Assembly: GCA_964493665.1 (NCBI GenBank)
Contig: CAZBOZ010000001.1
Coordinates: 61,486-125,485, forward strand
Direction: 5' to 3'
Length of the DNA stretch: 64,000 bases
Source of the DNA: DAOSVX01 sp964493665
GTDB taxonomy: Bacteria > Bacillota_I > Bacilli_A > RF39 > UBA660
This document shows, piece after piece, positions 6,697 through 15,065 of the stretch. The notes under the pieces were generated by a model. That model was not told the origin of the DNA. It made no database searches and saw only the letters and a program-made list of their open reading frames with translations. Made by a program: the position numbers and the translations under genes. How positions within the stretch are numbered: position 1 is the stretch's first letter; the number at the start of each line of letters is the position of its first letter.

Positions 6697-8846
6697 TTAC
6701 TTCGCCTACTTACTTTTTTAATATATTTTAATTTGATTAAATCATTTATATAAGCATCTAAATCTTTTAGACATTTTATTTTAACATTTAAAATATAATC
6801 AATACCATATTCTTGTTCTTTTTTATTTATTGACTCAATGTGAATATCTTTTTGACCACTTTTACTTAAAATGTCCATTAAATTATCACTTAAAGAATTG
6901 GTTTCTATTAATATGTCGGTATAATAATAATTGTTTGTTTCTTGATCATTCCAACATACGTCTACTACTCTTTCTTCATTTGAAGAAATGTTTGTACAAT
7001 CTTTTCTATGGATACTTAACCCCCTACCTTTAGTAATATATCCTACTATTGGATCATCTTTTATAGGTTTGCAACAATTAGCAATATTTACTTTAATATT
7101 ATCAATACCACCAACAATAATATTACCACAGTAATTTTCAGGCTTTATATTTCTTAAAGATTGATTTATTAAAGGGTCTTTTAGATTTTTATTTTCATTA
7201 TTTATTTCAATTACAGTACCTGGAAGATATTTTACCATTCCAAGGCCTAAATATAGTTCTTCTAAGTCTTTTATTTTTAAATACTTAAATATTTTTTCCA
7301 AATTTTCTTCACTTAATACTTCGCTAATTACAAGTTTTCTTCTTTTAATTTCTTTTTCAAAAAGCTCTTTACCATTTTCAATGTATGATTGGCGATCTTG
7401 TTTACTAAAATAAGCTTTTATACGATTTTTAGCTCCACTAGTTTTAACAATTTTTAACCAATTTTGACGAGGTTTAGCATCGTTAGCAGTTTTAACTTTT
7501 ACAATATCCCCGTCATTTAGCTCGTAATTTAGAGGGACTATGTTATCATTAACAATTGCTCCAACCATTTTATCTCCAACATCGGAATGAATGCGATAAG
7601 CAAAATCAATTGGGGTTGCTCCCTTAGGAAGTTCAACTACATCTCCTTTTGGAGTATAAACATATATTAAATCATTGATAAATTCTTTAGAAACATCCAT
7701 AGCAAAATTAGGATCATCTAAAGATTCTTTATTTGCTTCAATAAGCCCTCTAAATAGTTCTAATTTTTGTTCCATTATCGTTTGAATCTTTTTTGAACCA
7801 GTTTCTTTATAAGTCCAATGAGAAGCTATGCCTTTTTCAGCTATTTCATCCATTTCCGCTGTCCTTAATTGAATTTCAAATAAATAGCCATCTACTCCAA
7901 AAACAGTTGTATGTAAACTTTGATACATGTTTTCTTTAGGAGCAGCAATATAATCTTTAAACCTTTTTGGTATAGGACGATATTTTGCATGGATTAAACC
8001 AATTGCTAAATAACAATCGCTTTCTTTTTCTAATATAACTCTTAATGCCAGAATATCATATATATCATTAAACTTTTTGCCTTTATTTAATTTTTCATAT
8101 ATACTACTAATACTTTTTACACGACCTTTTATTTCAAATTTTAAACCATAATCTTTTAATATATTAGTTACACTATCTTTCATATCATTTAAAATAATAT
8201 TTAAGTCTTCTTTAGAGTCATTTAATTTCTCGGAAATATCATTATATATATCCGGTTTTAGATATTTTAAACATAAATCTTCTAGTTCACTTTTAATTTT
8301 ATTAATACCTAATCTATGGGCGATAGGTATTAATACTTTTACTGTTTCATTAGCCTTTTGTTTTTGCTTTTCAGGAGTTAAGGCCCATATTGTTCTCATA
8401 TTATGTAAACGATCAGCTAATTTAATAAATAAAACTCTAACATCTTCAGTTAAACCTACTAATATTTTCCTTAAATAAATGCTTGAAGATTCTGAATCAT
8501 CAGTTAATTCCAATTTGTTTATTTTAGAAATAGAACTAACCATTTTAGCTATATCTTCGCCAAATTTTTCTTTTATTTCGTTTAAATTACCATTGCCATG
8601 ATTAATTACTTCATGCAAAAGAGCACCGATGATAGTTTTATAATCGACATTTAATCCCGCTAATATATAAGCTACGTTTAAAGGATGAAATATATAATTT
8701 TCACCACTTTTTCTTTTTAAGCCTTCATGAGCTTCTTTTGCGTAAAAATAAGCATCATTTATCATGTTTAATTCATCTTTATTTTGAATATAGGCATCAC
8801 ATTTTTTTAATAAATCAGCTATTCTTAGTTCGTTTTCTTCTTTCAT
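6693..8846 (-). CDS. rel: (p)ppGpp synthetase of the RelA/SpoT family, hydrolase motif degenerate
   Basis: This long RSH enzyme makes the stringent-response alarmone. Domain order is HD hydrolase (about 25-195), synthetase (240-350), TGS (about 390-455), a CC-containing zinc-finger region (CCKPIKDDPIVGYITKG) and a C-terminal ACT domain. The synthetase looks intact: D264, the RFKD motif at 295-298 that marks bifunctional enzymes, and E324 in EIQLRT. The hydrolase domain keeps H54 and D145 (ADRLHNMRT). The usual HDVVEDT reads HEVINHG at 78-84, so the HD aspartate is Glu and the catalytic Glu-Asp pair is Asn-His. Hydrolysis is therefore probably weak or absent; that is an inference. It sits between the ComN-like gene and dtd. 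Confidence 0.93.
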   Translation of the reverse strand: MKEENELRIADLLKKCDAYIQNKDELNMINDAYFYAKEAHEGLKRKSGENYIFHPLNVAYILAGLNVDYKTIIGALLHEVINHGNGNLNEIKEKFGEDIAKMVSSISKINKLELTDDSESSSIYLRKILVGLTEDVRVLFIKLADRLHNMRTIWALTPEKQKQKANETVKVLIPIAHRLGINKIKSELEDLCLKYLKPDIYNDISEKLNDSKEDLNIILNDMKDSVTNILKDYGLKFEIKGRVKSISSIYEKLNKGKKFNDIYDILALRVILEKESDCYLAIGLIHAKYRPIPKRFKDYIAAPKENMYQSLHTTVFGVDGYLFEIQLRTAEMDEIAEKGIASHWTYKETGSKKIQTIMEQKLELFRGLIEANKESLDDPNFAMDVSKEFINDLIYVYTPKGDVVELPKGATPIDFAYRIHSDVGDKMVGAIVNDNIVPLNYELNDGDIVKVKTANDAKPRQNWLKIVKTSGAKNRIKAYFSKQDRQSYIENGKELFEKEIKRRKLVISEVLSEENLEKIFKYLKIKDLEELYLGLGMVKYLPGTVIEINNENKNLKDPLINQSLRNIKPENYCGNIIVGGIDNIKVNIANCCKPIKDDPIVGYITKGRGLSIHRKDCTNISSNEERVVDVCWNDQETNNYYYTDILIETNSLSDNLMDILSKSGQKDIHIESINKKEQEYGIDYILNVKIKCLKDLDAYINDLIKLKYIKKVSRRSN

Positions 8847-8854
8847 ATTATCAC

Positions 8855-9142
8855 CTATAGTAAGTTATTTTCATCAACGATTAAATCCCTTTTTATATTC
8901 TTAAAACTTTTTTTAACATATTCTTCTATTACATATGGGTCTACTTCTAAAATGTCATTAACCATATCAATTAAAGTTAAATTGTTTTCTTTATTCCATT
9001 TATAAGTTTTTAAATAATTCCAAATATCTTCTTCTTTCACATAAAAAACTTCTAATCTTTTTATTTCTTTAACTCTAGTAGCCAAAGCTGGCTTAAGACG
9101 ATTATATAACTCTTGTAATGATGTAAATTTTATATCATCCAT
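8855..9142 (-). CDS. ComN-like post-transcriptional regulator, 95 aa
   Basis: The protein resembles the small Firmicutes family of ComN, which in Bacillus subtilis promotes expression of late competence mRNA and localises at the division site. The features I recognise are the N-terminal LQELYNRLKPAL, the central EEDIWNYLKTYKW and the following LIDMVNDIL. It has no signal peptide or membrane segment. It lies 8 nt upstream of rel and just downstream of a pilin-like gene, which fits a link with pilus or competence functions. Assignment is by recalled family pattern, so a profile search against the Post_transc_reg family would settle it. Confidence 0.62.
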   Translation of the reverse strand: MDDIKFTSLQELYNRLKPALATRVKEIKRLEVFYVKEEDIWNYLKTYKWNKENNLTLIDMVNDILEVDPYVIEEYVKKSFKNIKRDLIVDENNLL

Positions 9143-9159
9143 ATTAACACCTCTAATTT

Positions 9160-9468
9160 TTATTCAAATATATTAATTACTATATCGCCATTTTCTTTAG
9201 TAACATATGAAGAAGCACTTATAGCTTTTTTAGTAATTGGATCTATAACTTCATCTAAATAGCCTATTTCATATAAATCACTTAAATAAACAATATCATT
9301 TAAGCATCTATTTTCATTCCAACATTGAATGGCTTTAACTTTAATTTTATTTTTTATAGTTAAATCTACTCTACTTTCATATCTATCACTTACTTTATTA
9401 TAAGTTGGTATGCCAATAATTAAAATAACAGCAATAATAGTTATAAATACAACTAATCTATTTGTCAT
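9160..9468 (-). CDS. Pilin-like single-pass protein without a prepilin peptidase site
   Basis: The N-terminus is a short polar tip (MTNR) and then a ~20-residue hydrophobic helix (LVVFITIIAVILIIGIPTY), as in the stalk of a type IV pilin. The rest is a small globular domain with two cysteines (QCWNENRC). Its end (YLDEVIDPITKKAIS..SYV...G.IVI) has the same layout as the true prepilin at 17.1-17.5 kb. The GFTLIE cleavage motif is missing, so it would not be processed in the usual way. It could be an anchored minor pilin or an unrelated membrane protein. The start lies 3 nt from the tgt stop with GGAGAA as ribosome binding site, so it is co-transcribed with tgt. Confidence 0.6.
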   Translation of the reverse strand: MTNRLVVFITIIAVILIIGIPTYNKVSDRYESRVDLTIKNKIKVKAIQCWNENRCLNDIVYLSDLYEIGYLDEVIDPITKKAISASSYVTKENGDIVINIFE

Positions 9469-9471
9469 AAG

Positions 9472-10587
9472 TTATTCTCCAAAATAATTTTTAATAAATT
9501 TTTCTTTATACTCTAATATATTATCATTTTTTATGGCTTCTCGCAATTCTTCTGTAAGATGAATTAAATATCTAATATTATGAATAGATAAAAGTCTTGC
9601 TCCTAATGTTTCTTTTTCCGTAATTAAATGCCTAATATAAGCTTTAGAATAGTTTTTACAAGTATAACAATCACAGCTTTCTTCTAAAGGATTAAAATCT
9701 TCTTTATATATAGCATTTTTAATATTTAATTTGCCATATTTAGTATAAAAATGGCCATGTCTAGCAAGTCTAGTTGGTGAGACACAGTCAAAGATATCTA
9801 CACCTCTTATAACACCTTCAACTATATCAATTGGATCTCCTACACCCATTAAATATCTTATTTTATTTTTAGGCATATATGGAGTTGAATAATTGATGGC
9901 TTTATATATTAAAGATTTATCTTCACCAGAATTGGCTATACCACCTATAGCATAACCATCAAAACCAATTTTGACAGTTTCTAAAGCAGAATGTTTACGG
10001 AGTTCAGGATATATTCCCCCTTGAACAATTCCAAATAAAGCTTGATCTTTATTATTATGACTTTTTTTGCATCTTTCTGCCCATCTTAAGGTCCTCTCAA
10101 CTGAATTCTTCATATATTCAAAAGTAGAAGGATATGGTGGACATTCATCAAAACACATAGCAATACTACTATTTAATTTATTTTGAATTTCAATACTAAG
10201 CTCTGGAGTAAGAAATAAAGCTTTTCCATCAATATGGCTTTTAAGTTTTACTCCTTCTTCGGAAATGTCTTTTGATTTTGCTAAAGAAAAAACTTGATAT
10301 CCACCAGAATCTGTAAGAGTTGGTCCTTTATAATTCATAAATTTAGCTAGTCCACCTGCTTTAGCAATTATTTCAGGAGTTGGCCTTAACCATAAATGAT
10401 ATGTATTTCCTAAAATTATCCCTGATTTTGCTTCATATAATTCTTCTGGAGATAATGTTTTTACTGTGGCTTGTGTCCCTACAGGCATAAACATTGGAGT
10501 ATCATATTCGCCATAATTTGTTTTTATTTTACCAAGTCTAGCCTCGGTATTTTTTTCTTTTTTTAATAATGTATATTTTACTTTCAT
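9472..10587 (-). CDS. tgt: tRNA-guanine transglycosylase
   Basis: Tgt swaps guanine-34 of the Tyr, His, Asn and Asp tRNAs for preQ1, the first tRNA-level step of queuosine synthesis. The substrate-binding aspartate motif DSGGYQVFSL, the catalytic region DIFDCVSPTRLARHGHFYTK and the zinc site (CDCYTCKNYSKAYIRHL) are all present. I chose the ATG at 10587 because AGGGA precedes it at good spacing, while the ATG at 10605 has no ribosome binding site. QueA, the next enzyme of the pathway, lies 1.8 kb upstream but inside a separate operon. The order ruvA-ruvB-queA-tgt is classical in Firmicutes, and here it is interrupted. Confidence 0.95.
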   Translation of the reverse strand: MKVKYTLLKKEKNTEARLGKIKTNYGEYDTPMFMPVGTQATVKTLSPEELYEAKSGIILGNTYHLWLRPTPEIIAKAGGLAKFMNYKGPTLTDSGGYQVFSLAKSKDISEEGVKLKSHIDGKALFLTPELSIEIQNKLNSSIAMCFDECPPYPSTFEYMKNSVERTLRWAERCKKSHNNKDQALFGIVQGGIYPELRKHSALETVKIGFDGYAIGGIANSGEDKSLIYKAINYSTPYMPKNKIRYLMGVGDPIDIVEGVIRGVDIFDCVSPTRLARHGHFYTKYGKLNIKNAIYKEDFNPLEESCDCYTCKNYSKAYIRHLITEKETLGARLLSIHNIRYLIHLTEELREAIKNDNILEYKEKFIKNYFGE

Positions 10588-10628
10588 AAGTAATCCCTCA
10601 TTCATTTTATATTATATATTAAAGCATT

Positions 10629-10650
10629 AAAAAAAGCCATAAGGCTTTTA
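10629..10650 (-). terminator. Terminator of the amide operon
   Basis: Arms AAAAGCC/GGCTTTT (10643-10649 and 10632-10638) with a TTAT loop and a T-run on the minus strand overlap the stop of the ATP-grasp gene. This separates the amide operon from tgt; a TATAAT-like box follows before tgt. Confidence 0.8.
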
Positions 10651-11547
10651 CTTGTTTTCATTTATTTTGTCTCTTAAAAGAGTTAAAAATATATCTTCTT
10701 CGTATGTTCCACGAGTCCTTTTTAATGATTTAAATCCGGGAACGGAATTAACTTCACAAATATAATAGCTATTATTTTCGCCAATTAAAATATCTATGCC
10801 ACATATATCTAATTTCATTGCTTTTGCTACTTTAATAGATAGTTCTTTTAATTCCGGAGTTGCTTCATAATATAAAGCTTCTCCTCCTTGAGCTAAATTA
10901 CTTCTAAAATCTTTACCATTACTAGTTCTAATAGCACTACCAATAAATTTACCCCCTACTACATAGCATCTAATATCTTTACCATAGGATGATTTAATAT
11001 ATTCTTGGAATATTACTTTTCCTTTATAACGACTATATTTTAAATCAAATGTTTCTTTATTATCTATTAGAAAGACACTTTTACCTTCACGGCCTTTAAT
11101 ATATTTTAAAATAAATATAGGACTATTAAAAATTTTAGTAATATCTTCATATTCCAATAGTTGCTTGCCAGTTTTTCTTACTGAATATAAGGTCTTAGGA
11201 CTTTTTATATTATATTCAGTTAATATTTGATGAGTTTTAAGTTTGTTTTTAGCATCTACCATTGCTTGAGAAGAATTAAATACTTTTACACCAAGGGTTT
11301 CTAGCTGTCTTATAAAAAATATATCTAATTTACGACTTATAGCGTATCTAGGAAATACCTTTATTTCTTTTCCTTCGTAATAGATGGTATTTTTATCACC
11401 TGTTGAAATAATAAATTTAGATAAATTATATACTTCTAAATCAATATCATAATGATTTTTGGCTTTAGTAATAAGCCTTTCAATAAAACCATTATTTATC
11501 TTACGATTATAAGTCCAATTTGAATAAAAAAACCATACTTTTTCCAT
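10648..11547 (-). CDS. RimK-like ATP-grasp ligase
   Basis: ATP-grasp ligases of this type activate a carboxylate as acyl phosphate and join it to an amine; RimK adds glutamate to proteins and LysX to a carrier. The ~299-residue fold is complete: an N-terminal pre-ATP-grasp domain (1-95), ATP-binding K148 and the flexible loop GREGKS (152-157), hinge FQEYIK (180-185), R193 in DIRCYVVGGKFIGSAIR, the R215/N217 loop FRSNLAQGG, and metal ligands D252 (GIDIL) and E265/N267 (CEVNSVPGF). The start codon directly abuts the stop of the amidoligase gene. The substrate is unknown. Partner genes suggest it builds a peptide or isopeptide that the neighbouring hydrolases can trim. Confidence 0.85.
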   Translation of the reverse strand: MEKVWFFYSNWTYNRKINNGFIERLITKAKNHYDIDLEVYNLSKFIISTGDKNTIYYEGKEIKVFPRYAISRKLDIFFIRQLETLGVKVFNSSQAMVDAKNKLKTHQILTEYNIKSPKTLYSVRKTGKQLLEYEDITKIFNSPIFILKYIKGREGKSVFLIDNKETFDLKYSRYKGKVIFQEYIKSSYGKDIRCYVVGGKFIGSAIRTSNGKDFRSNLAQGGEALYYEATPELKELSIKVAKAMKLDICGIDILIGENNSYYICEVNSVPGFKSLKRTRGTYEEDIFLTLLRDKINENK

Positions 11548-12408
11548 TTATTCTTCACCTAGTTCTTTTATTTTATTTCTTATACGACCATTTGGAAAAA
11601 CAATTTTAGGACCCTTATTGGTGAACAAAACAATCATCATTTCATCATCTAATGCTTTTTTAATAGTCTTACTGTTGTTTTTCTGCCATATTCTTGACAT
11701 TATCTTAGTCAAATCTTTAGTAGCTTTTTTTTCTACTTTTATTTCTCTTTTATCAAAATAGATAGCATCTAAAAGTAAATTCATAACCTTTTCTAATTCA
11801 CCGGCTGTTAATCCTACTTTAATATTCCTAACTTCTATTAATTTTTTATTTAAATAATTAATTGCGGTATATTTAGCACTTACGTTTCTTTGAAATTCTA
11901 AATATTCTTTAAAATCAAAATCATATACAACTTGTTTATAGACATTTTCTTCAAAATATTTTGGTTCTTCTTTCATTAATAAAAGTAATCTTTGATGAGA
12001 AGGATCGGGATTGGTCATATCATATTGATTAAAATTCATATGAATACCACAATTATGACCTTTATCCATTAAAATACTGCCATCAGAGAAGTTCATTATT
12101 CTAAGTAGTGTACTATATATCTTCTTTATTTTTTTAACTGGTAATGGATCTAAAACTATTTCAAATGAATAGTTTCCAATAATAGTTCCATCACTAGTAA
12201 AATAGCCATTATCTCCTACAGCTTGTTTAATTTTTTTAAGTAAAGTTCTAATAAAAGTATATCTTTCTCTTTCATAATTAACTGATATTTCAATCTCTAA
12301 ACCAATTGAGTTAAAATCTACTGGCTTTTTAATTCTATCTATTCCATAAGATGGCTGAACATCAAGTAATTCATCATATCTTTTACTATAATTAATTTCT
12401 TCAATCAT
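11548..12408 (-). CDS. COOH-NH2 ligase-like protein (amidoligase, glutamine-synthetase fold)
   Basis: The family consists of predicted amidoligases with a stripped-down glutamine-synthetase fold. The signatures I can see are GLEIEISV (36-43, the FGxEiE strand with metal-binding Glu), DGTI...FEIVLDPLP (73-90), CGIHMNFNQ (120-128, the GxHxH-type strand) and KYTAINYLN...IEVR (179-194, the closing NxxxxEfR strand). Length is 286 residues. It overlaps queA by 8 nt and abuts the ATP-grasp gene, so all are translated as a block. The reaction is inferred from the family: ATP-dependent amide bond formation on an unknown acid. Which amidoligase subfamily it belongs to is uncertain. Confidence 0.72.
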   Translation of the reverse strand: MIEEINYSKRYDELLDVQPSYGIDRIKKPVDFNSIGLEIEISVNYERERYTFIRTLLKKIKQAVGDNGYFTSDGTIIGNYSFEIVLDPLPVKKIKKIYSTLLRIMNFSDGSILMDKGHNCGIHMNFNQYDMTNPDPSHQRLLLLMKEEPKYFEENVYKQVVYDFDFKEYLEFQRNVSAKYTAINYLNKKLIEVRNIKVGLTAGELEKVMNLLLDAIYFDKREIKVEKKATKDLTKIMSRIWQKNNSKTIKKALDDEMMIVLFTNKGPKIVFPNGRIRNKIKELGEE

Positions 12409-14083
12409 TGTTATATTCCCTTTCTATTACCCTAATTATTCTTTTCATTTTTTTAATTAATTTACTAAAATACCAAGCGTTATGATTTAATCTTCGATAT
12501 TTTTTCCCTATTTCTAATTGTATAGTTGGTATACCTAACTCTTTATTAATATAATAACTAATTGTTTTAGTTCTTGCTAAAAACTTAGTATCAATAGTAA
12601 CTTTTTTATTACCAACTTGTAATTTTTTTTGAATTTTATTAATTAAACTTATATTGCCATTTACATTTTGATAATTATTCACGCCAATTTCAAAATCGCG
12701 ATCATCATCATATTCTAAACCATGAATATCAATTAAAAATTTTATTTTATTTTCTAAAATAAATTTTTTTAATTCTTCTTTATAAATGTTGTTTTTAATA
12801 TGATTATAGTCCTCTCCATCATTATTAGTAAAAATGATGTTAGAATTAGTAGTTAAATGCAATACTTTAACTAAACTATTAGTATGATATTCTCTTACTT
12901 TATGTTTATCATTTCTTAAATGATAGTGAGCATGAGGAGCTGATAAAATAACATTATTGGTTCCTTTATATATTTCAAAATTAGCTATTTTCTTAGTTGA
13001 TTTTAAATTATTAAATTCTTTTAATAATTCTAATGTTTTCTTTGGTTTATCTATAAACATAGCATCCCCGAAAGAAAAGAATCGATAATTATGTTTTTTG
13101 GCTTCTTTATAAGCATTTAATATATTATCTCTACCAGCTAAAGCACTAACTAGCATTAATAAAGTTGATTTTGGCAAGTGAAAATTAGTAATAAGTGAAT
13201 CTATAGCTTTAAATTCATATCCAGGATATATAAATATATCAGTTTCACCAAAATCTTCTTTAAAAATATTATGTTTATTATAAGTTGCTTCAAGAACTCT
13301 TGTCGAAGTAGTACCAACTGCTATTATTTTACTATTTCTTTTTTTAGCATTATTTAATATTTCAGCGGTTTCTTTACTTAATTCATAATATTCACTATGC
13401 ATTTTGTGATCTAAAATATTACTTTCTGAAACTGGTTTAAAAGTGCCAATCCCAACATGTAAGGTTATATAAGTAATTATGATGCCTTTTCTTTTTATTG
13501 ATTCTAATAATTTTTTAGTAAAATGAAGCCCAGCAGTTGGTGCAGCAGCACTACCAAAATATTTGGCATATACGGTTTGATATCTATTATTATCTTCTAA
13601 TTTTTCATGGATATAAGGTGGTGTTGGCATTTCACCTAAAGAATCTAATATTTCATATAAAATGCCTTCATATATTAATTCTATTTCAATTATGCCGTCT
13701 TCTTTTTTATTTAAAACTTTAGCTTTTAAAGCATTCTTTTTAAATATTATAATATCATTTATGTTAAGTCTTCTGGAATTTCTAATTAAAGCTTCCCACG
13801 TATTATTTTTAATGTTTTTAAGTAATAATACTTCTACTTTAGCATCAGTTTTTTCTTTGACGCCATAAAGTCTGGCGGGGATTACTTTAGTATCATTTAA
13901 TACTAAAACATCACCAGGATTTAAATAATTAATAATATTATAAAATCTAGTATGTTTAATTTTACCATTTTCTTTATTTAATACTAATAATTTAGAATGG
14001 GTTCTTTTTTCAATTGGAGTTTGAGCAATATATTTTTTATCTAAATTATAATTGTAATAATTAATGTCTAGGTGTTTTTCCAT
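12401..14083 (-). CDS. queA: QueA (SAM:tRNA ribosyltransferase-isomerase) fused to an N-formylglutamate-amidohydrolase-like domain
   Basis: QueA transfers the ribosyl group of SAM onto preQ1-34 of tRNA to form epoxyqueuosine. Residues 1-~348 are an ordinary QueA (YIAQTPIEKRTHSKLLVL, YQTVYAKYFGSAAAPTAGLHF, TTSTRVLE, closing FFSFGDAMFI). Instead of ending there, the same frame continues for ~210 residues with an FGase-like domain: H384 in SAPHAHYH, D452/H454 in LIDIHG, and E524 in IQLEIGKKYR, the expected zinc ligands. I placed the start at 14083 because AGAAGGGC precedes it and the protein then begins like QueA. It overlaps both neighbours (23 nt upstream, 8 nt downstream). No stop or frame change lies between the domains. 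Confidence 0.9.
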   Translation of the reverse strand: MEKHLDINYYNYNLDKKYIAQTPIEKRTHSKLLVLNKENGKIKHTRFYNIINYLNPGDVLVLNDTKVIPARLYGVKEKTDAKVEVLLLKNIKNNTWEALIRNSRRLNINDIIIFKKNALKAKVLNKKEDGIIEIELIYEGILYEILDSLGEMPTPPYIHEKLEDNNRYQTVYAKYFGSAAAPTAGLHFTKKLLESIKRKGIIITYITLHVGIGTFKPVSESNILDHKMHSEYYELSKETAEILNNAKKRNSKIIAVGTTSTRVLEATYNKHNIFKEDFGETDIFIYPGYEFKAIDSLITNFHLPKSTLLMLVSALAGRDNILNAYKEAKKHNYRFFSFGDAMFIDKPKKTLELLKEFNNLKSTKKIANFEIYKGTNNVILSAPHAHYHLRNDKHKVREYHTNSLVKVLHLTTNSNIIFTNNDGEDYNHIKNNIYKEELKKFILENKIKFLIDIHGLEYDDDRDFEIGVNNYQNVNGNISLINKIQKKLQVGNKKVTIDTKFLARTKTISYYINKELGIPTIQLEIGKKYRRLNHNAWYFSKLIKKMKRIIRVIEREYNND

Positions 14084-15011
14084 ATATTCTGCCCTTCTCT
14101 TCATCCATTAGATTACCTAAAAAATCTATTGATCCACCTAAAAACATTCTAGCTTTTTCTTCTTCTGACACTGGTCTTCTAAAAATCCCATTAACTTCAG
14201 CTTGAAAAGTTTGAATACCATAACTTGTTTGAATTCCAGCATATCTATATACTTGATTACACAATGCACGCTTTTTACTGGCTTGAAACTTAGTATTAAA
14301 TTTTAAATTAATAATGCCATATGGTATATAACTACTTCTAGCGATGTTTTGAAAAGAAATATATTCTCTAATGTATTCTCCATGGTTAGTTCCAAAAGCT
14401 ATATCAAAATCATTTTTATGGGCATCCTCAAAATGTTTTGCTCCATGTAAATCCATATGTAATAAAATATTATTATCTTTTAAAAACTTTATAAATTGCG
14501 GATTTTGATGATCAACTGCAGCATTGGCTTCTAAATTGTTGTTTCTAACATAAGCAAAACAATTTAAAACTTTAGCTAAATATAAAGCATAAGCGCCAGT
14601 ATAAGGCTCATCCAATTTTTCTTCTTCATCAGCAGTCTTATAATAATAATAGGTTAAAACATGAGGATTTAAACCAAAGTCTTCAGCAATAAACTCAATT
14701 TTTTTCTTTTCGCCATTTATTAGGATTGCGTTAATATCTAAGTCTTCTGGGCTAGTTATTATCTCTTGAGTTATTATTTTATTTAATATGTCATCTTCAT
14801 CTTTTTTAGCTAAGTCTATAGCTTTTATTATATCTCTAGTAGCCATAACTTTTTCAGTCGTTTTTACTGAATGAGGAGATGAAATTATAATAGGAATTTT
14901 TCCAATTACCACTTTAAAACTTGGCTTATCATTATCTCCTGAATACCTATTTTTTTTAAAAGGTAATTCATCAAATCTTATTTCTTCAATTGAAACATTT
15001 GTAAGTGTCAT
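14061..15011 (-). CDS. N-formylglutamate-amidohydrolase-like metallohydrolase
   Basis: FGase family enzymes are zinc hydrolases that cleave an amide next to a carboxylate, for example N-formylglutamate. The pattern here is H47 in IISSPHS, a helix EPYTGAYALYLA (135-146), D187/H189 in LLHMDLHGA and E272 in FQAEVNGIFRRP, all in family order over 316 residues. No hut (histidine-degradation) genes are near, so the ordinary role is unlikely. It is the first gene of a four-gene operon with a GGGGTGTGA ribosome binding site and its own promoter. I infer that it cleaves an amide made by the downstream ligases, but the substrate is unknown. Confidence 0.8.
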   Translation of the reverse strand: MTLTNVSIEEIRFDELPFKKNRYSGDNDKPSFKVVIGKIPIIISSPHSVKTTEKVMATRDIIKAIDLAKKDEDDILNKIITQEIITSPEDLDINAILINGEKKKIEFIAEDFGLNPHVLTYYYYKTADEEEKLDEPYTGAYALYLAKVLNCFAYVRNNNLEANAAVDHQNPQFIKFLKDNNILLHMDLHGAKHFEDAHKNDFDIAFGTNHGEYIREYISFQNIARSSYIPYGIINLKFNTKFQASKKRALCNQVYRYAGIQTSYGIQTFQAEVNGIFRRPVSEEEKARMFLGGSIDFLGNLMDEEKGRIYGKTPRH

Positions 15012-15036
15012 AATAAATCACACCCCTTGCCCGAAC

Positions 15037-15065
15037 ATTATATGATAAAAAGGCGGATTTGTCCA
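15037..15065 (-). promoter_or_regulatory. Promoter of the amide operon
   Basis: On the minus strand TGGACA (15060-15065), a 17-bp spacer and TATAAT (15037-15042). The -35 box lies inside the hairpin that terminates ruvAB. Confidence 0.75.

Noticed and set aside
10588..10647. preQ1 riboswitch upstream of tgt or the queA operon
   Set aside because: The gaps before tgt and before the first gene of the queA operon are too short once terminator and promoter are placed, and no preQ1 aptamer consensus is visible.
12401..14083. QueA-FGase fusion as a missed stop codon or sequencing frameshift
   Set aside because: Both domains lie in one frame with normal codon use and no ribosome binding site or start at the junction, and the downstream gene overlaps the end of the second domain in the usual coupled way.
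14061..15011. FGase as part of histidine degradation
   Set aside because: No hutH, hutU or hutI is nearby and the operon partners are ligases, so ordinary N-formylglutamate breakdown is unlikely.
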